Assembly: GCA_910585335.1 (NCBI GenBank)
Contig: CAJUCU010000006.1
Location: forward strand, 4,840-13,489
Length of the DNA: 8,650 bases
From: an uncultured Bacilli bacterium
Lineage (GTDB): Bacteria; Bacillota_I; Bacilli_A; RF39; UBA660
Direction of reading: 5' to 3'
Shown here: positions 1-7,318 of the stretch, piece by piece
Layout: the number at the start of each line of letters is the position of its first letter
How positions within the stretch are numbered: position 1 is the first letter of the stretch
Made by a program: the position numbers and the translations under genes
Notes under the pieces: generated by a model
What the model was told of the DNA's origin: nothing
Database searches by the model: none
The model's input: only the letters and a program-made list of their open reading frames with translations

Positions 1-393
1 GTTGTTTTCAGCCATTTTCATGGTCCCGATATGATGGGGCACTGCTATATGACATGGCTTAAAGACCGCGCCGATTCACCATATCCAGAAGATGAAATTT
101 ATTTTATTTGTGGTAGTGATAATTTAGAGGAACTATCCACTTGGGATTTATATGAAGAAATCTTAAAAAAATATAAAGTTCTAGTAATTACTAGAAACCA
201 TGATAAAACAGATAAGATAATAGAAAAATATAAGTCTTATCAAAATCATATCATCATAGGCGAGATAGATGAAAACAACATTTCCTCTACAGAAATAAGA
301 AAATGGGTAAAATTAAAAAAATACGATTTATTAAAAGTATATTTAGAAGATGATGTCTTAGATTATATAAAGAAAAATAATTTATACACATAA
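1..393 (+). CDS. nadD: nicotinate-nucleotide adenylyltransferase, C-terminal part (5' end outside window)
   Basis: The frame is open from base 1, so this is a gene cut by the window edge. NadD transfers AMP from ATP to nicotinate mononucleotide in the cytoplasmic NAD pathway. Visible family features are YFICGSDNLEEL (about 100-135), matching the NadD block that follows the central region, a KVLVITR strand, the nucleotide-binding signature ISSTEIRK (280-303), and the usual tail DYIKKNNLY before the TAA stop. The N-terminal GxFxPxHxGH motif would lie upstream and cannot be checked. The first ~90 bases are about 47% GC, clearly richer than the rest of the gene. The encoded stretch (SHFHGPDMMGH...) fits the family poorly, although the Y-to-DEIYF spacing is right. 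Family call is firm for the part after about base 95; less sure before it. Confidence 0.85.
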   Translation, partial: VVFSHFHGPDMMGHCYMTWLKDRADSPYPEDEIYFICGSDNLEELSTWDLYEEILKKYKVLVITRNHDKTDKIIEKYKSYQNHIIIGEIDENNISSTEIRKWVKLKKYDLLKVYLEDDVLDYIKKNNLYT

Positions 394-394
394 T

Positions 395-420
395 AAAAAT
401 TGGCTAAAGCACCAATTTTT
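395..420. terminator. bidirectional intrinsic terminator between nadD and the collagen-like genes
   Basis: A perfect 9-bp inverted repeat, AAAAATTGG (395-403) and CCAATTTTT (412-420), flanks an 8-base loop. It lies between the stops of two convergent genes (nadD TAA at 391-393; minus-strand gene stop at 422-424). A run of T/U follows the stem on either strand, so it can serve both transcripts. The stem is AT-rich and short, so efficiency is uncertain. Confidence 0.75.
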
Positions 421-421
421 A

Positions 422-907
422 TTAGTTTAATTTCTTAATCGATAACGTTGCATTTGTACCATTTCCTAAGGTAACACCAACTGCAATTAATGCAGATATT
501 GCCATATCAATCACGCTCAAAGCAGGTAAAGTGACGATAACGCTCCCACTATAGATAGAGTTTGTACCAACCGATAACGCTCTAGATAAAACTGTAGTGG
601 GAATATTAGTACCATTGACACGAACAGCAAAAGTAAGAGTAGTAGCAATAGCAGCAGAAGCAGTCATATAAAAATTAATTTCATAAACACCCGCTTGAGT
701 TGCTGTAATACTGTTTGATTGAGTATAAGTGGTATTAAGATTAGGCATAGAACTTGGAAGTGGAATTTGTGATTGAGTGCCAAGTCCTAAGCTAATTGTA
801 CTAGAAGTATTATTATATTTGCCACCATAAGCATTAAGTCCGTTTGCAGGGCCTACAGGACCAGTAGGACCTTGTGGAATAACAAAATTTAAGTTATATC
901 CATTCAT
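422..907 (-). CDS. BclA-type exosporium protein with very short collagen-like region
   Basis: 161 aa. A short leader (MNGYNLNFVIPQ) is followed by only about three Gly-X-Y triplets (GPTGPVGPA). From about residue 20 to the end there is a beta-rich domain with the pattern of BclA-like C-terminal (TNF-like jelly-roll) domains: a GGKYNNTSSTISLG start, an AGVYEINFYMT strand, VRVNGTNI, and an NATLSIKKLN end. In the Bacillus cereus group this domain trimerises and sits on the outer spore hair layer; that role is inferred here. There is no cysteine or obvious signal peptide, as expected for a protein made in the mother cell. The ATG at 905-907 follows GGAAG about 6 bases upstream. It is the last of three tandem genes, 14 bases after the previous stop. 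It could instead be a general collagen-like surface protein, since such domains also occur in phages. Confidence 0.8.
   Translation of the reverse strand: MNGYNLNFVIPQGPTGPVGPANGLNAYGGKYNNTSSTISLGLGTQSQIPLPSSMPNLNTTYTQSNSITATQAGVYEINFYMTASAAIATTLTFAVRVNGTNIPTTVLSRALSVGTNSIYSGSVIVTLPALSVIDMAISALIAVGVTLGNGTNATLSIKKLN
857..888 (-). repeat. 32-nt near-identical repeat, copy 1 (FVIPQGPTGP module)
   Basis: This stretch matches 1096-1127 at 30 of 32 bases. Both encode the start-of-module segment FVIPQGPTGP in successive collagen-like genes. The two differences are synonymous (Gly/Pro third positions). Such identity suggests recent duplication or gene conversion between the cistrons. Confidence 0.8.
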
Positions 908-921
908 TTTTTTCTTCCACT

Positions 922-1158
922 TTAAGGTGTAATAGGTGTAATTGTTACACTCGCATTAGTCCCAGGTTCGCCCGTTGTGACAGTACCAATAGCAAGTGTT
1001 GGAGCAGGTCCAGTAGCACCCTGAGGGCCGGCCGCTCCAGTTGCACCAGTAGGTCCTGTTGCTCCCGTTGCGCCAGAAGCTCCTTGTGCCCCAGTAGGAC
1101 CAGTGGGTCCTTGTGGAATAACAAAATCAATAGTGTAGCCTGTTGGATTTTCATTCAT
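922..1158 (-). CDS. small collagen-like (Gly-X-Y) protein
   Basis: 78 aa. The leader MNENPTGYTIDFVIPQ is followed by twelve continuous Gly-X-Y triplets with many GAT and GPT units, then the segment PTLAIGTVTTGEPGTNASVT. That last segment recurs as a linker module in longer collagen-like proteins of Firmicutes and phages. The protein ends just after it (ITPITP), with no C-terminal globular domain. The ATG at 1156-1158 has a strong ribosome-binding site, AAGGAGG at 1167-1173. It starts 26 bases after the preceding gene and stops 14 bases before the next, so the three are probably one transcript. Role is probably in the spore surface layer, inferred from its neighbour with the BclA-type domain. 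Without a trimerisation domain it may need to co-assemble, or may be a degraded part of a once longer gene. Confidence 0.75.
   Translation of the reverse strand: MNENPTGYTIDFVIPQGPTGPTGAQGASGATGATGPTGATGAAGPQGATGPAPTLAIGTVTTGEPGTNASVTITPITP
1096..1127 (-). repeat. 32-nt near-identical repeat, copy 2 (FVIPQGPTGP module)
   Basis: Partner of 857-888, with 30 of 32 bases identical. It lies in the middle gene and encodes the same FVIPQGPTGP module start. The first gene has a more diverged version encoding FVIPRGDTG near 1290-1315. Confidence 0.8.
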
Positions 1159-1184
1159 ATTATCTTCCTCCTTTTAAATCCTAT

Positions 1185-1490
1185 TTATTCTTTATTTTTA
1201 TTATTATCATTAGGTGTTAGAGTAACAGAAGCATTACTACCAGGTTCACTTGTAGTAACACTTCCAATTTGAAAAGTAGGGGCCTTCCCAGTATCCCCTC
1301 GGGGAATAACAAAGTCTAGTAAAACATTATGGATAGTACCACTGTTAGTAACAGAAGCACTAGTACCAGGAGGTCCTGTCTCAGTAGAATTTACTGAAAT
1401 CATAGAACCCGGCAAACCTTGTGGTCCTGTAGGTCCAGTAGGACCCAAAATATAACAATGATTCTGGTTAAAATTATTTTTCTCATTCAT
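1185..1490 (-). CDS. collagen-like modular protein, first gene of the cluster
   Basis: 101 aa from the ATG at 1488-1490. A TTG six bases upstream (1494-1496) is also in frame but lies only about 2 bases from the likely ribosome-binding site (GAGTG), whereas the ATG is about 7 bases away and gives an MNE- start like the next gene. Order of parts: leader with a single Cys (HCYILG), four Gly-X-Y triplets (residues 16-28), linker module TETGPPGTSASVTNSGT (36-52), module start VLLDFVIPRGDTG (56-68), a second linker PTFQIGSVTTSEPGSNASVT (71-90), and a charged Asn/Lys tail. It has no globular C-terminal domain. The alternation of the two module types is typical of collagen-like spore or phage proteins. 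Probable spore-surface role is inferred from the operon only. Confidence 0.7.
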   Translation of the reverse strand: MNEKNNFNQNHCYILGPTGPTGPQGLPGSMISVNSTETGPPGTSASVTNSGTIHNVLLDFVIPRGDTGKAPTFQIGSVTTSEPGSNASVTLTPNDNNKNKE

Positions 1491-1525
1491 TTTCAATCAC
1501 TCTATAAAACATATGCATATCCTAA

Positions 1526-1546
1526 TATTTTATGAAAATCATTATA
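1526..1546 (-). promoter_or_regulatory. possible promoter of the collagen-like genes (SigmaK/SigmaE- or SigA-like)
   Basis: On the minus strand CATAAAATA (1534 to 1526) fits the SigmaK -10 pattern CATAnnnTA and is 36 bases above the first ATG. The nearest upstream AC is 19 bases away rather than the usual ~16, and there is no good SigmaE -35. A TATAAT (1546 to 1541) also occurs but has a poor -35 (TTATAT). A promoter is expected here because the upstream gene on the other strand is divergent; which sigma factor uses it is open. Confidence 0.3.
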
Positions 1547-1603
1547 TAATAAAGTAAAAGAAAATATAAAAAAGAGATAAAATGATAATTATGAAAGAAA
1601 AAG

Positions 1604-1632
1604 TTAACAAATCAAAAATATTTTGTTATAAT
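1604..1632 (+). promoter_or_regulatory. SigA-type promoter of valS
   Basis: TTAACA (1604-1609, 5 of 6 to consensus) and TATAAT (1627-1632, perfect) are separated by exactly 17 bases. Transcription would start near 1639, just before the T-box leader. Position and quality make this the vegetative promoter for valS. Confidence 0.85.
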
Positions 1633-1640
1633 AAAGTCAA

Positions 1641-1867
1641 ATGCAGGGAACTTGAGGAGTAAAAAAAGTTTTCTTACCAGAGACGTTATGGTAGGTGAAA
1701 ATAACGAAGAGACTTTTTTGAAGGTAGCAAGGGAGCAGAATAGCCGAAATAATAGTAAGCTACTTCCGGGGATGACTCGTTAAAAATAAAGAGATTATAA
1801 TATGAAATATTATAAATTAAGGTGGTACCGCGATAATTCGTCCTTATGGCTAATTATCGTTTTTTTA
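1641..1867 (+). promoter_or_regulatory. T-box riboswitch, Val (GUA) specifier, upstream of valS
   Basis: The leader senses uncharged tRNA-Val and allows read-through into valS when valine is short. Stem I: CTTG (1651-1654) pairs with CAAG (1728-1731). Above this is the specifier loop, with GAAG then GTA (1724-1726) then G on the 3' side, giving a GUA valine codon followed by the usual purine. The upper helix pairs AAAAAAGT (1662-1669) with ACTTTTTT (1712-1719). A distal stem CGTTAT/ATAACG (1684-1689/1701-1706) closes the terminal loop. Stem III is a perfect 9-bp hairpin, TTATAATAT/ATATTATAA (1795-1803/1807-1815). The T-box core GGTGGTACCGCG is at 1821-1832; TGGT (1823-1826) can pair with an ACCA tRNA end. 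Specifier and downstream gene agree, so the call is firm. Confidence 0.95.
1831..1867 (+). terminator. regulated terminator of the valS T-box
   Basis: CGATAATT (1831-1838) pairs with AATTATCG (1852-1859), followed by seven or more T (1860-1866). The 5' arm begins at the CG ending the T-box core, so antiterminator and terminator forms exclude each other, as in other T-box leaders. Confidence 0.9.
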
Positions 1868-1891
1868 TTTTTCTAGAAAGGATGATGAAAA

Positions 1892-4427
<2,536 letters not shown>

Positions 4428-4429
<2 letters not shown>

Positions 4430-4458
4430 AAGAAAGTGAATAGTCGCTTTCTTTTTTC
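4428..4458 (+). terminator. intrinsic terminator of valS
   Basis: AAAAGAAAGTG (4428-4438) pairs with CGCTTTCTTTT (4445-4455), 11 bp with one G-U pair and a 6-base loop, running into a T-rich tract (4452-4460). The stem overlaps the valS stop codon. Confidence 0.85.
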
Positions 4459-4462
4459 TTTA

Positions 4463-4471
4463 TGTTATAAT
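4463..4471 (+). promoter_or_regulatory. extended -10 promoter for the 68-aa gene
   Basis: TGTTATAAT is a perfect extended -10 (TGn plus TATAAT), 24 bases above the start codon. No good -35 is present at 16-18 bases upstream, where the valS terminator stem lies; an extended -10 can work without one. Confidence 0.6.
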
Positions 4472-4494
4472 ATAAAATATAAGTAGGTGATATT

Positions 4495-4701
4495 ATGAAA
4501 GAAATGAGAACAAATAGAGGAGATGACAATTTAGAAAAATATGGGAGTTATATTGCTCCAAATGAAAAAATGAATGAAAAATTTTATAAAACCGTAATGG
4601 ATGAAGTGGACACTATCAAGGAAAGTGCCTTTCTTCCTCTAGAAATATATAACTCCCTAAATAAAAAAGTATCACAGTATATAACAGTCAAAACTTTGTA
4701 A
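4495..4701 (+). CDS. small hypothetical protein, 68 aa
   Basis: I do not recognise this protein. It is soluble and highly charged, with no Cys, no membrane segment and no signal peptide. The N-terminal third is polar (RTNRGDDNLEKYG), and the rest looks helical (EKFYKTVMDEVDTIKES, then LEIYNSLNKKVSQYI). The start is supported by AGGTGA (4485-4490) and by an extended -10 promoter; its stop codon sits inside the terminator stem at 4690-4717. So it is a complete single-gene transcription unit, which argues for a real gene despite the lack of a known family. It stands where folC and comC lie in Bacillus and next to a spoIIB-like gene, so a link to sporulation or septation is possible but not shown. 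Confidence 0.65.
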   Translation: MKEMRTNRGDDNLEKYGSYIAPNEKMNEKFYKTVMDEVDTIKESAFLPLEIYNSLNKKVSQYITVKTL

Positions 4702-4724
4702 AATTTTACAGAGTTTTTCTTTTT
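4690..4724 (+). terminator. intrinsic terminator overlapping the stop of the 68-aa gene
   Basis: AAAACTTTGTAA (4690-4701) pairs with TTACAGAGTTTT (4706-4717), 12 bp with one G-U pair and an AATT loop, followed by T, C and five T. The stop codon TAA (4699-4701) is the top of the 5' arm. Confidence 0.8.
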
Positions 4725-4729
4725 CGACA
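4723..4729 (-). promoter_or_regulatory. candidate Spo0A box upstream of the spoIIB-like gene
   Basis: The minus strand reads TTTTGTCGAAAA over 4721-4732, a perfect match to the Spo0A box core TGTCGAA with the usual flanking T and A. It lies about 45 bases before the spoIIB-like start codon, a position suited to control of that gene's promoter. -10 candidates downstream are weak (TAAGAT at 4751-4756, GATACT at 4757-4762). A seven-base match in AT-rich DNA could be chance, but the gene it precedes makes it credible. Confidence 0.5.
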
Positions 4730-4772
4730 AAATGTGCAGACCTCCCTTGTTAAGATGATACTGGTGATGATA

Positions 4773-5219
4773 ATGAATAAAAAATTTCTATTCTCTTTAG
4801 CAGTAGCAATCCTGCTAGGAACAGTAGTTGGAAAATATTTTTATAAAGAAAATACTACCAAAACGGTTTTTCACGAAAATGATATTATTTTTTTACAACA
4901 AGGAGTCTATACAGATAAAAAGAATATGGAAGATAATATTAAACGGATAGATCCTAAAATAGTAGTAGAAGAACAAGATAAGTATTATGTGTATGTAGGA
5001 ATCACAAAGAATCAAAAAAATGCAGATAAAATAAAAGAAATCTATGAGAAAAAAGGATATGACATTTATGAAAAGAAAATACCAATTTCGAATGAAGAAT
5101 TTAAAAATAATTTAGAACAATTTGATTTACTACTGGATAAAACGACAAAAGAAGAAGAATTAATATCAATTAATGAAGTGATTTTAGCAAATTATGAGCA
5201 AACTTTACAAAAAAGTTGA
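4773..5219 (+). CDS. SPOR-domain membrane protein, SpoIIB-like
   Basis: 148 aa from the ATG at 4773-4775, chosen because GGTGAT (4763-4768) lies just upstream with the same spacing as in radC, and because it gives a normal short basic start (MNKKF) before the membrane segment (about 6-21). An upstream in-frame GTG (4734) and ATGs (4755, 4767) lack a good ribosome site. The extracytoplasmic part begins with a SPOR-like fold: IIFLQQGVYTDKKN, then DKYYVYVGITKNQKNADKI, then YEKKGYDIYEKKI (about 37-103). SPOR domains bind denuded glycan strands of septal peptidoglycan. A C-terminal helical tail follows. In Bacillus, spoIIB lies between valS/folC/comC and maf/radC and helps septal localisation during engulfment; the same position supports the call. 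At less than half the length of B. subtilis SpoIIB it is a minimal version. Confidence 0.7.
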   Translation: MNKKFLFSLAVAILLGTVVGKYFYKENTTKTVFHENDIIFLQQGVYTDKKNMEDNIKRIDPKIVVEEQDKYYVYVGITKNQKNADKIKEIYEKKGYDIYEKKIPISNEEFKNNLEQFDLLLDKTTKEEELISINEVILANYEQTLQKS

Positions 5220-5220
5220 G

Positions 5221-5253
5221 AAAAATCGCCAATAATAAAATGAGGTGATTTTT
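5221..5253 (+). promoter_or_regulatory. hairpin covering the radC ribosome-binding site
   Basis: AAAAATCGCC (5221-5230) pairs with GGTGATTTTT (5244-5253), 10 bp with one G-U pair and a 13-base loop. The 3' arm contains most of the Shine-Dalgarno GAGGTGAT and ends at the base before the radC ATG. In a transcript reading through from the spoIIB-like gene this would hide the site. It might instead act as a weak terminator, but the T run is only five and is inside the stem. Confidence 0.55.
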
Positions 5254-5943
5254 ATGTATTATAAAGTAACAGAAATTCCATTATCAGAAAGACCTAGAGA
5301 AAGACTAGTGAATGTAGGGGCTGAAAATTTAAGTGATAAAGAACTATTGGCGATTCTTTTGAAAACAGGAACAAAAGAAAAAGATGTGAATATGCTAGCC
5401 ACAGAACTTTTAACAAAATATGGTTCACTACAGAAATTAGAAAATGCAAGCTTACAGTCTCTCTTAGAAATAAAAGGAATTGGTAAAGTAAAAGCGATTG
5501 AAATAATAGGAATAATAGAACTAGGAAAGAGAATATGGTATCAAACAGAAGAAAAAAAGTTAAAAAAATTGACTACTGCCAAAGCGATTTGGGAAGATAG
5601 TAAATACTTGTTTGTAAGCAAAAATCAGGAATGTTTCTACTGCCTATATTTCGATAATAAACAAAGATTAATAGAAAGGAAATTATTATTTATGGGAACC
5701 ATTAACAGAAGTGTAGTACACCCACGAGAAATTTTTAAAGAAGCATACTTATTAAGTGCCTCATCTATTGTTTGTATGCACAATCATCCATCAGGAGACC
5801 CACACCCAAGTCATGAGGATATTATATTTACCAAAAATATGATGGAAATTGGAAAAATGCAGGGAATACCAGTACTAGATCATATTATAGTGACAGATTA
5901 TGAATATTATAGTTTTTATGAAAAACATCATAGTTGTATCTAA
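5254..5943 (+). CDS. radC: RadC family JAMM-domain protein
   Basis: 229 aa, full length for the family (B. subtilis RadC about 231). Despite its name, RadC has no proven role in DNA repair; the family is described by its JAB1/MPN-type metalloprotease fold. The N-terminal part has the RPRERL block (residues 13-18) and a helix-hairpin-helix (LEIKGIGKVKA, about 71-81). The C-terminal JAMM motif is complete: E159 in HPREIF, H176-N-H178-P-S-G, and D189, the expected zinc ligands. The ATG at 5254 is preceded by GAGGTGAT (5242-5249); an in-frame GTG at 5245 lies inside this site and is not used. It sits between the spoIIB-like gene and mreC as in Bacilli, but mreB, which normally follows radC, is missing. 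Confidence 0.95.
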   Translation: MYYKVTEIPLSERPRERLVNVGAENLSDKELLAILLKTGTKEKDVNMLATELLTKYGSLQKLENASLQSLLEIKGIGKVKAIEIIGIIELGKRIWYQTEEKKLKKLTTAKAIWEDSKYLFVSKNQECFYCLYFDNKQRLIERKLLFMGTINRSVVHPREIFKEAYLLSASSIVCMHNHPSGDPHPSHEDIIFTKNMMEIGKMQGIPVLDHIIVTDYEYYSFYEKHHSCI

Positions 5944-5962
5944 AAGATTTTTGTACTATAAT
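5934..5962 (+). promoter_or_regulatory. candidate promoter of mreC-mreD inside the radC 3' end
   Basis: TTGTAT (5934-5939) and a perfect TATAAT (5957-5962) are 17 bases apart. The -35 matches only three of six bases. The site overlaps the last codons of radC and stands 30 bases before the mreC start, which allows a leader with the strong AAAAGGAGGG ribosome site. Confidence 0.55.
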
Positions 5963-5991
5963 AAGAGTGAATTTTGAAAAGGAGGGTTATA

Positions 5992-6798
5992 ATGTATAGA
6001 AAAAGACGAAAAAAAAGAAATATAGCAATGATAATCGGCATAATAATACTAACTATAATCTTATTGATTTTTTCTTTACAAGCAACTAGAAAGATTACAA
6101 TTGTAGAAGACTTTTTAAAAACAACCTGCATTACTTTTCAAAAAGCGATTATGTATCCATTTACGGCATTAAATGAAAAAAAAGGCATTGATCAATCAGA
6201 GAGTTATTTAATCCAAAAAAATGTCAATGCCTCCTTGGAAAGAGAAATCAAAGAATTGAAGCAAGCCTTAAATCTAAATAAAACTTTAACGGAATATCAT
6301 CCAATTAATGCCACTGTACTATCTAGAAATCGTAGTTATTGGCTACAAAATATTACCATTGATAAAGGCAGCAGAGATGGGCTAAAAGAAGATATGGTAG
6401 TAGTCACAAGTGATGGCCTTCTTGGCAAAATATCAAAGGCATATCGCACTTCTAGTGAAGTAAAACTAATTACATCTAATGATATTAACTATAAAATCTC
6501 AGTTTCTGTAACAACAAATGATGGCGATATTTATGCAGTCTTAAATGGTTATGATAAAAAGACAAAGACAATCAAAGTAACAGGTGTAGATAAAACAAGT
6601 AAAGTAGAGGTAGGAAACACGATTAAAACAAGTGGTCTAGGTGGTATGTTTCCAAGAGGAATTTATATTGGCACAATAAAAGAGATAAAAAATGATAAAT
6701 ATGATTTAAGCAAAACACTTTATGTAGAAACAAAACAAAACTTTGATGAGATTCATTATGTTACTGTATTAAGAGGTGTAGATCATGATAATAAGTAG
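5992..6798 (+). CDS. mreC: rod shape-determining protein MreC
   Basis: 268 aa, typical length. MreC is a membrane-anchored scaffold that links cytoskeleton and membrane partners to the wall-synthesis enzymes of the elongation complex. Seen in sequence: a strongly basic cytoplasmic start (MYRKRRKKRN), one membrane helix (about 11-28), a short coiled coil (about 70-95, ASLEREIKELKQALNLN), then the two-barrel extracytoplasmic region, with conserved DKGSRDGL and GLGGMFPRG (215-223). The ATG at 5992 is preceded by AAAAGGAGGG (5977-5986); an in-frame TTG at 5974 is too far upstream to fit that site. It overlaps mreD by 14 bases, so the two are translationally coupled. mreB is not directly upstream, so it must be elsewhere or absent. 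Confidence 0.95.
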   Translation: MYRKRRKKRNIAMIIGIIILTIILLIFSLQATRKITIVEDFLKTTCITFQKAIMYPFTALNEKKGIDQSESYLIQKNVNASLEREIKELKQALNLNKTLTEYHPINATVLSRNRSYWLQNITIDKGSRDGLKEDMVVVTSDGLLGKISKAYRTSSEVKLITSNDINYKISVSVTTNDGDIYAVLNGYDKKTKTIKVTGVDKTSKVEVGNTIKTSGLGGMFPRGIYIGTIKEIKNDKYDLSKTLYVETKQNFDEIHYVTVLRGVDHDNK

Positions 6799-7297
6799 CA
6801 TCATTATAATAGCTTCTCTTATATTAGATGGGCTTCTTTCTAATTTTTTACCCTTTATGGTAGGTAATCTTTCTATTTTTACCCCGCTTTTTACCGTGGT
6901 ATCAATTATTATTATTTATCCATTCTTTAGAAAAAGAGAAAAGAATAAATACTTAATCACTCTTGCGATGACAGGCCTTATTTACGACTTGCTCTATACC
7001 AATTTATTATTTCTAAATATGATTGTTTTTGTCATTTTAGGATTTTGTACAATGTTATCACATAAATACTTAGATACCAATTTTATAATGATTTTAATAA
7101 AAACAATCGCCTTAATTATCCTTTATCAAGCTCTTACCAGCTTCTACTTTTGGATTTTCCAAGTAGTGCCAGTAAGTTGGAATGATTTTCTATATTTAGT
7201 AGAACATACTTTATTAATCAACATCATTTATGCAGAATTAGGCTATATACTGATTCGTATTCTCCCAAAGAAATATTTAGGATTAAGCATTAACTAA
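6785..7297 (+). CDS. mreD: rod shape-determining protein MreD
   Basis: 170 aa, very hydrophobic, with about five or six membrane helices (near 2-19, 29-48, 56-72, 74-92, 100-120, 140-160). MreD is an integral membrane member of the elongation complex with MreC. Family features are the NLSIFTPLFTVVSIIIIYPF helix and the GLIYDLLYTNLLFLN segment, which matches the typical G-L-x-Y-D-x(5-6)-L-N pattern. The ATG lies inside the end of mreC; AGAGGTG (6772-6778) is its ribosome site. It is followed by a terminator rather than by minC/minD. Confidence 0.9.
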   Translation: MIISSIIIIASLILDGLLSNFLPFMVGNLSIFTPLFTVVSIIIIYPFFRKREKNKYLITLAMTGLIYDLLYTNLLFLNMIVFVILGFCTMLSHKYLDTNFIMILIKTIALIILYQALTSFYFWIFQVVPVSWNDFLYLVEHTLLINIIYAELGYILIRILPKKYLGLSIN

Positions 7298-7318
7298 ATC
7301 CTGCATATTTCTTTTTTT
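7270..7318 (+). terminator. intrinsic terminator after mreD
   Basis: GAAATAT (7270-7276) pairs with ATATTTC (7305-7311) and AGGATT (7279-7284) with AATCCT (7297-7302), separated by a 2x2 internal loop, with a 12-base apical loop and seven T (7312-7318). It begins inside the last mreD codons and isolates the mre operon from the spoIVF genes. Confidence 0.7.

Noticed and set aside
945..1154. Second minus-strand frame inside the middle collagen-like gene
   Set aside because: It is a shifted reading of Gly-X-Y repeats, giving a Leu-rich string without a ribosome site.
1084..1272. Plus-strand frame opposite the collagen-like genes
   Set aside because: It is antisense to Gly-X-Y coding sequence, has no ribosome site, and the minus strand shows clear coding repeats.
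422..1490. Tandem repeats as a CRISPR array or minisatellite
   Set aside because: The repeats encode Gly-X-Y triplets in frame and have no regular spacers.
4734..4772. Upstream GTG/ATG starts for the spoIIB-like gene
   Set aside because: They have no ribosome site and add residues that would precede a normal basic start and membrane helix.
5201..5240. SigA promoter for radC (TTTACA at 5204 with AATAAT at 5231)
   Set aside because: Both boxes look fair but the gap is 21 bases, too long for SigA.
5217..5270. TGA read as Trp (code 4), given the low GC
   Set aside because: Tryptophan is TGG throughout valS and mreC, the spoIIB-like gene ends at TGA, and reading through it gives no meaningful extension.
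5974..5991. TTG start for mreC at 5974
   Set aside because: The ribosome site AAAAGGAGGG lies after it; the ATG at 5992 is correctly spaced.
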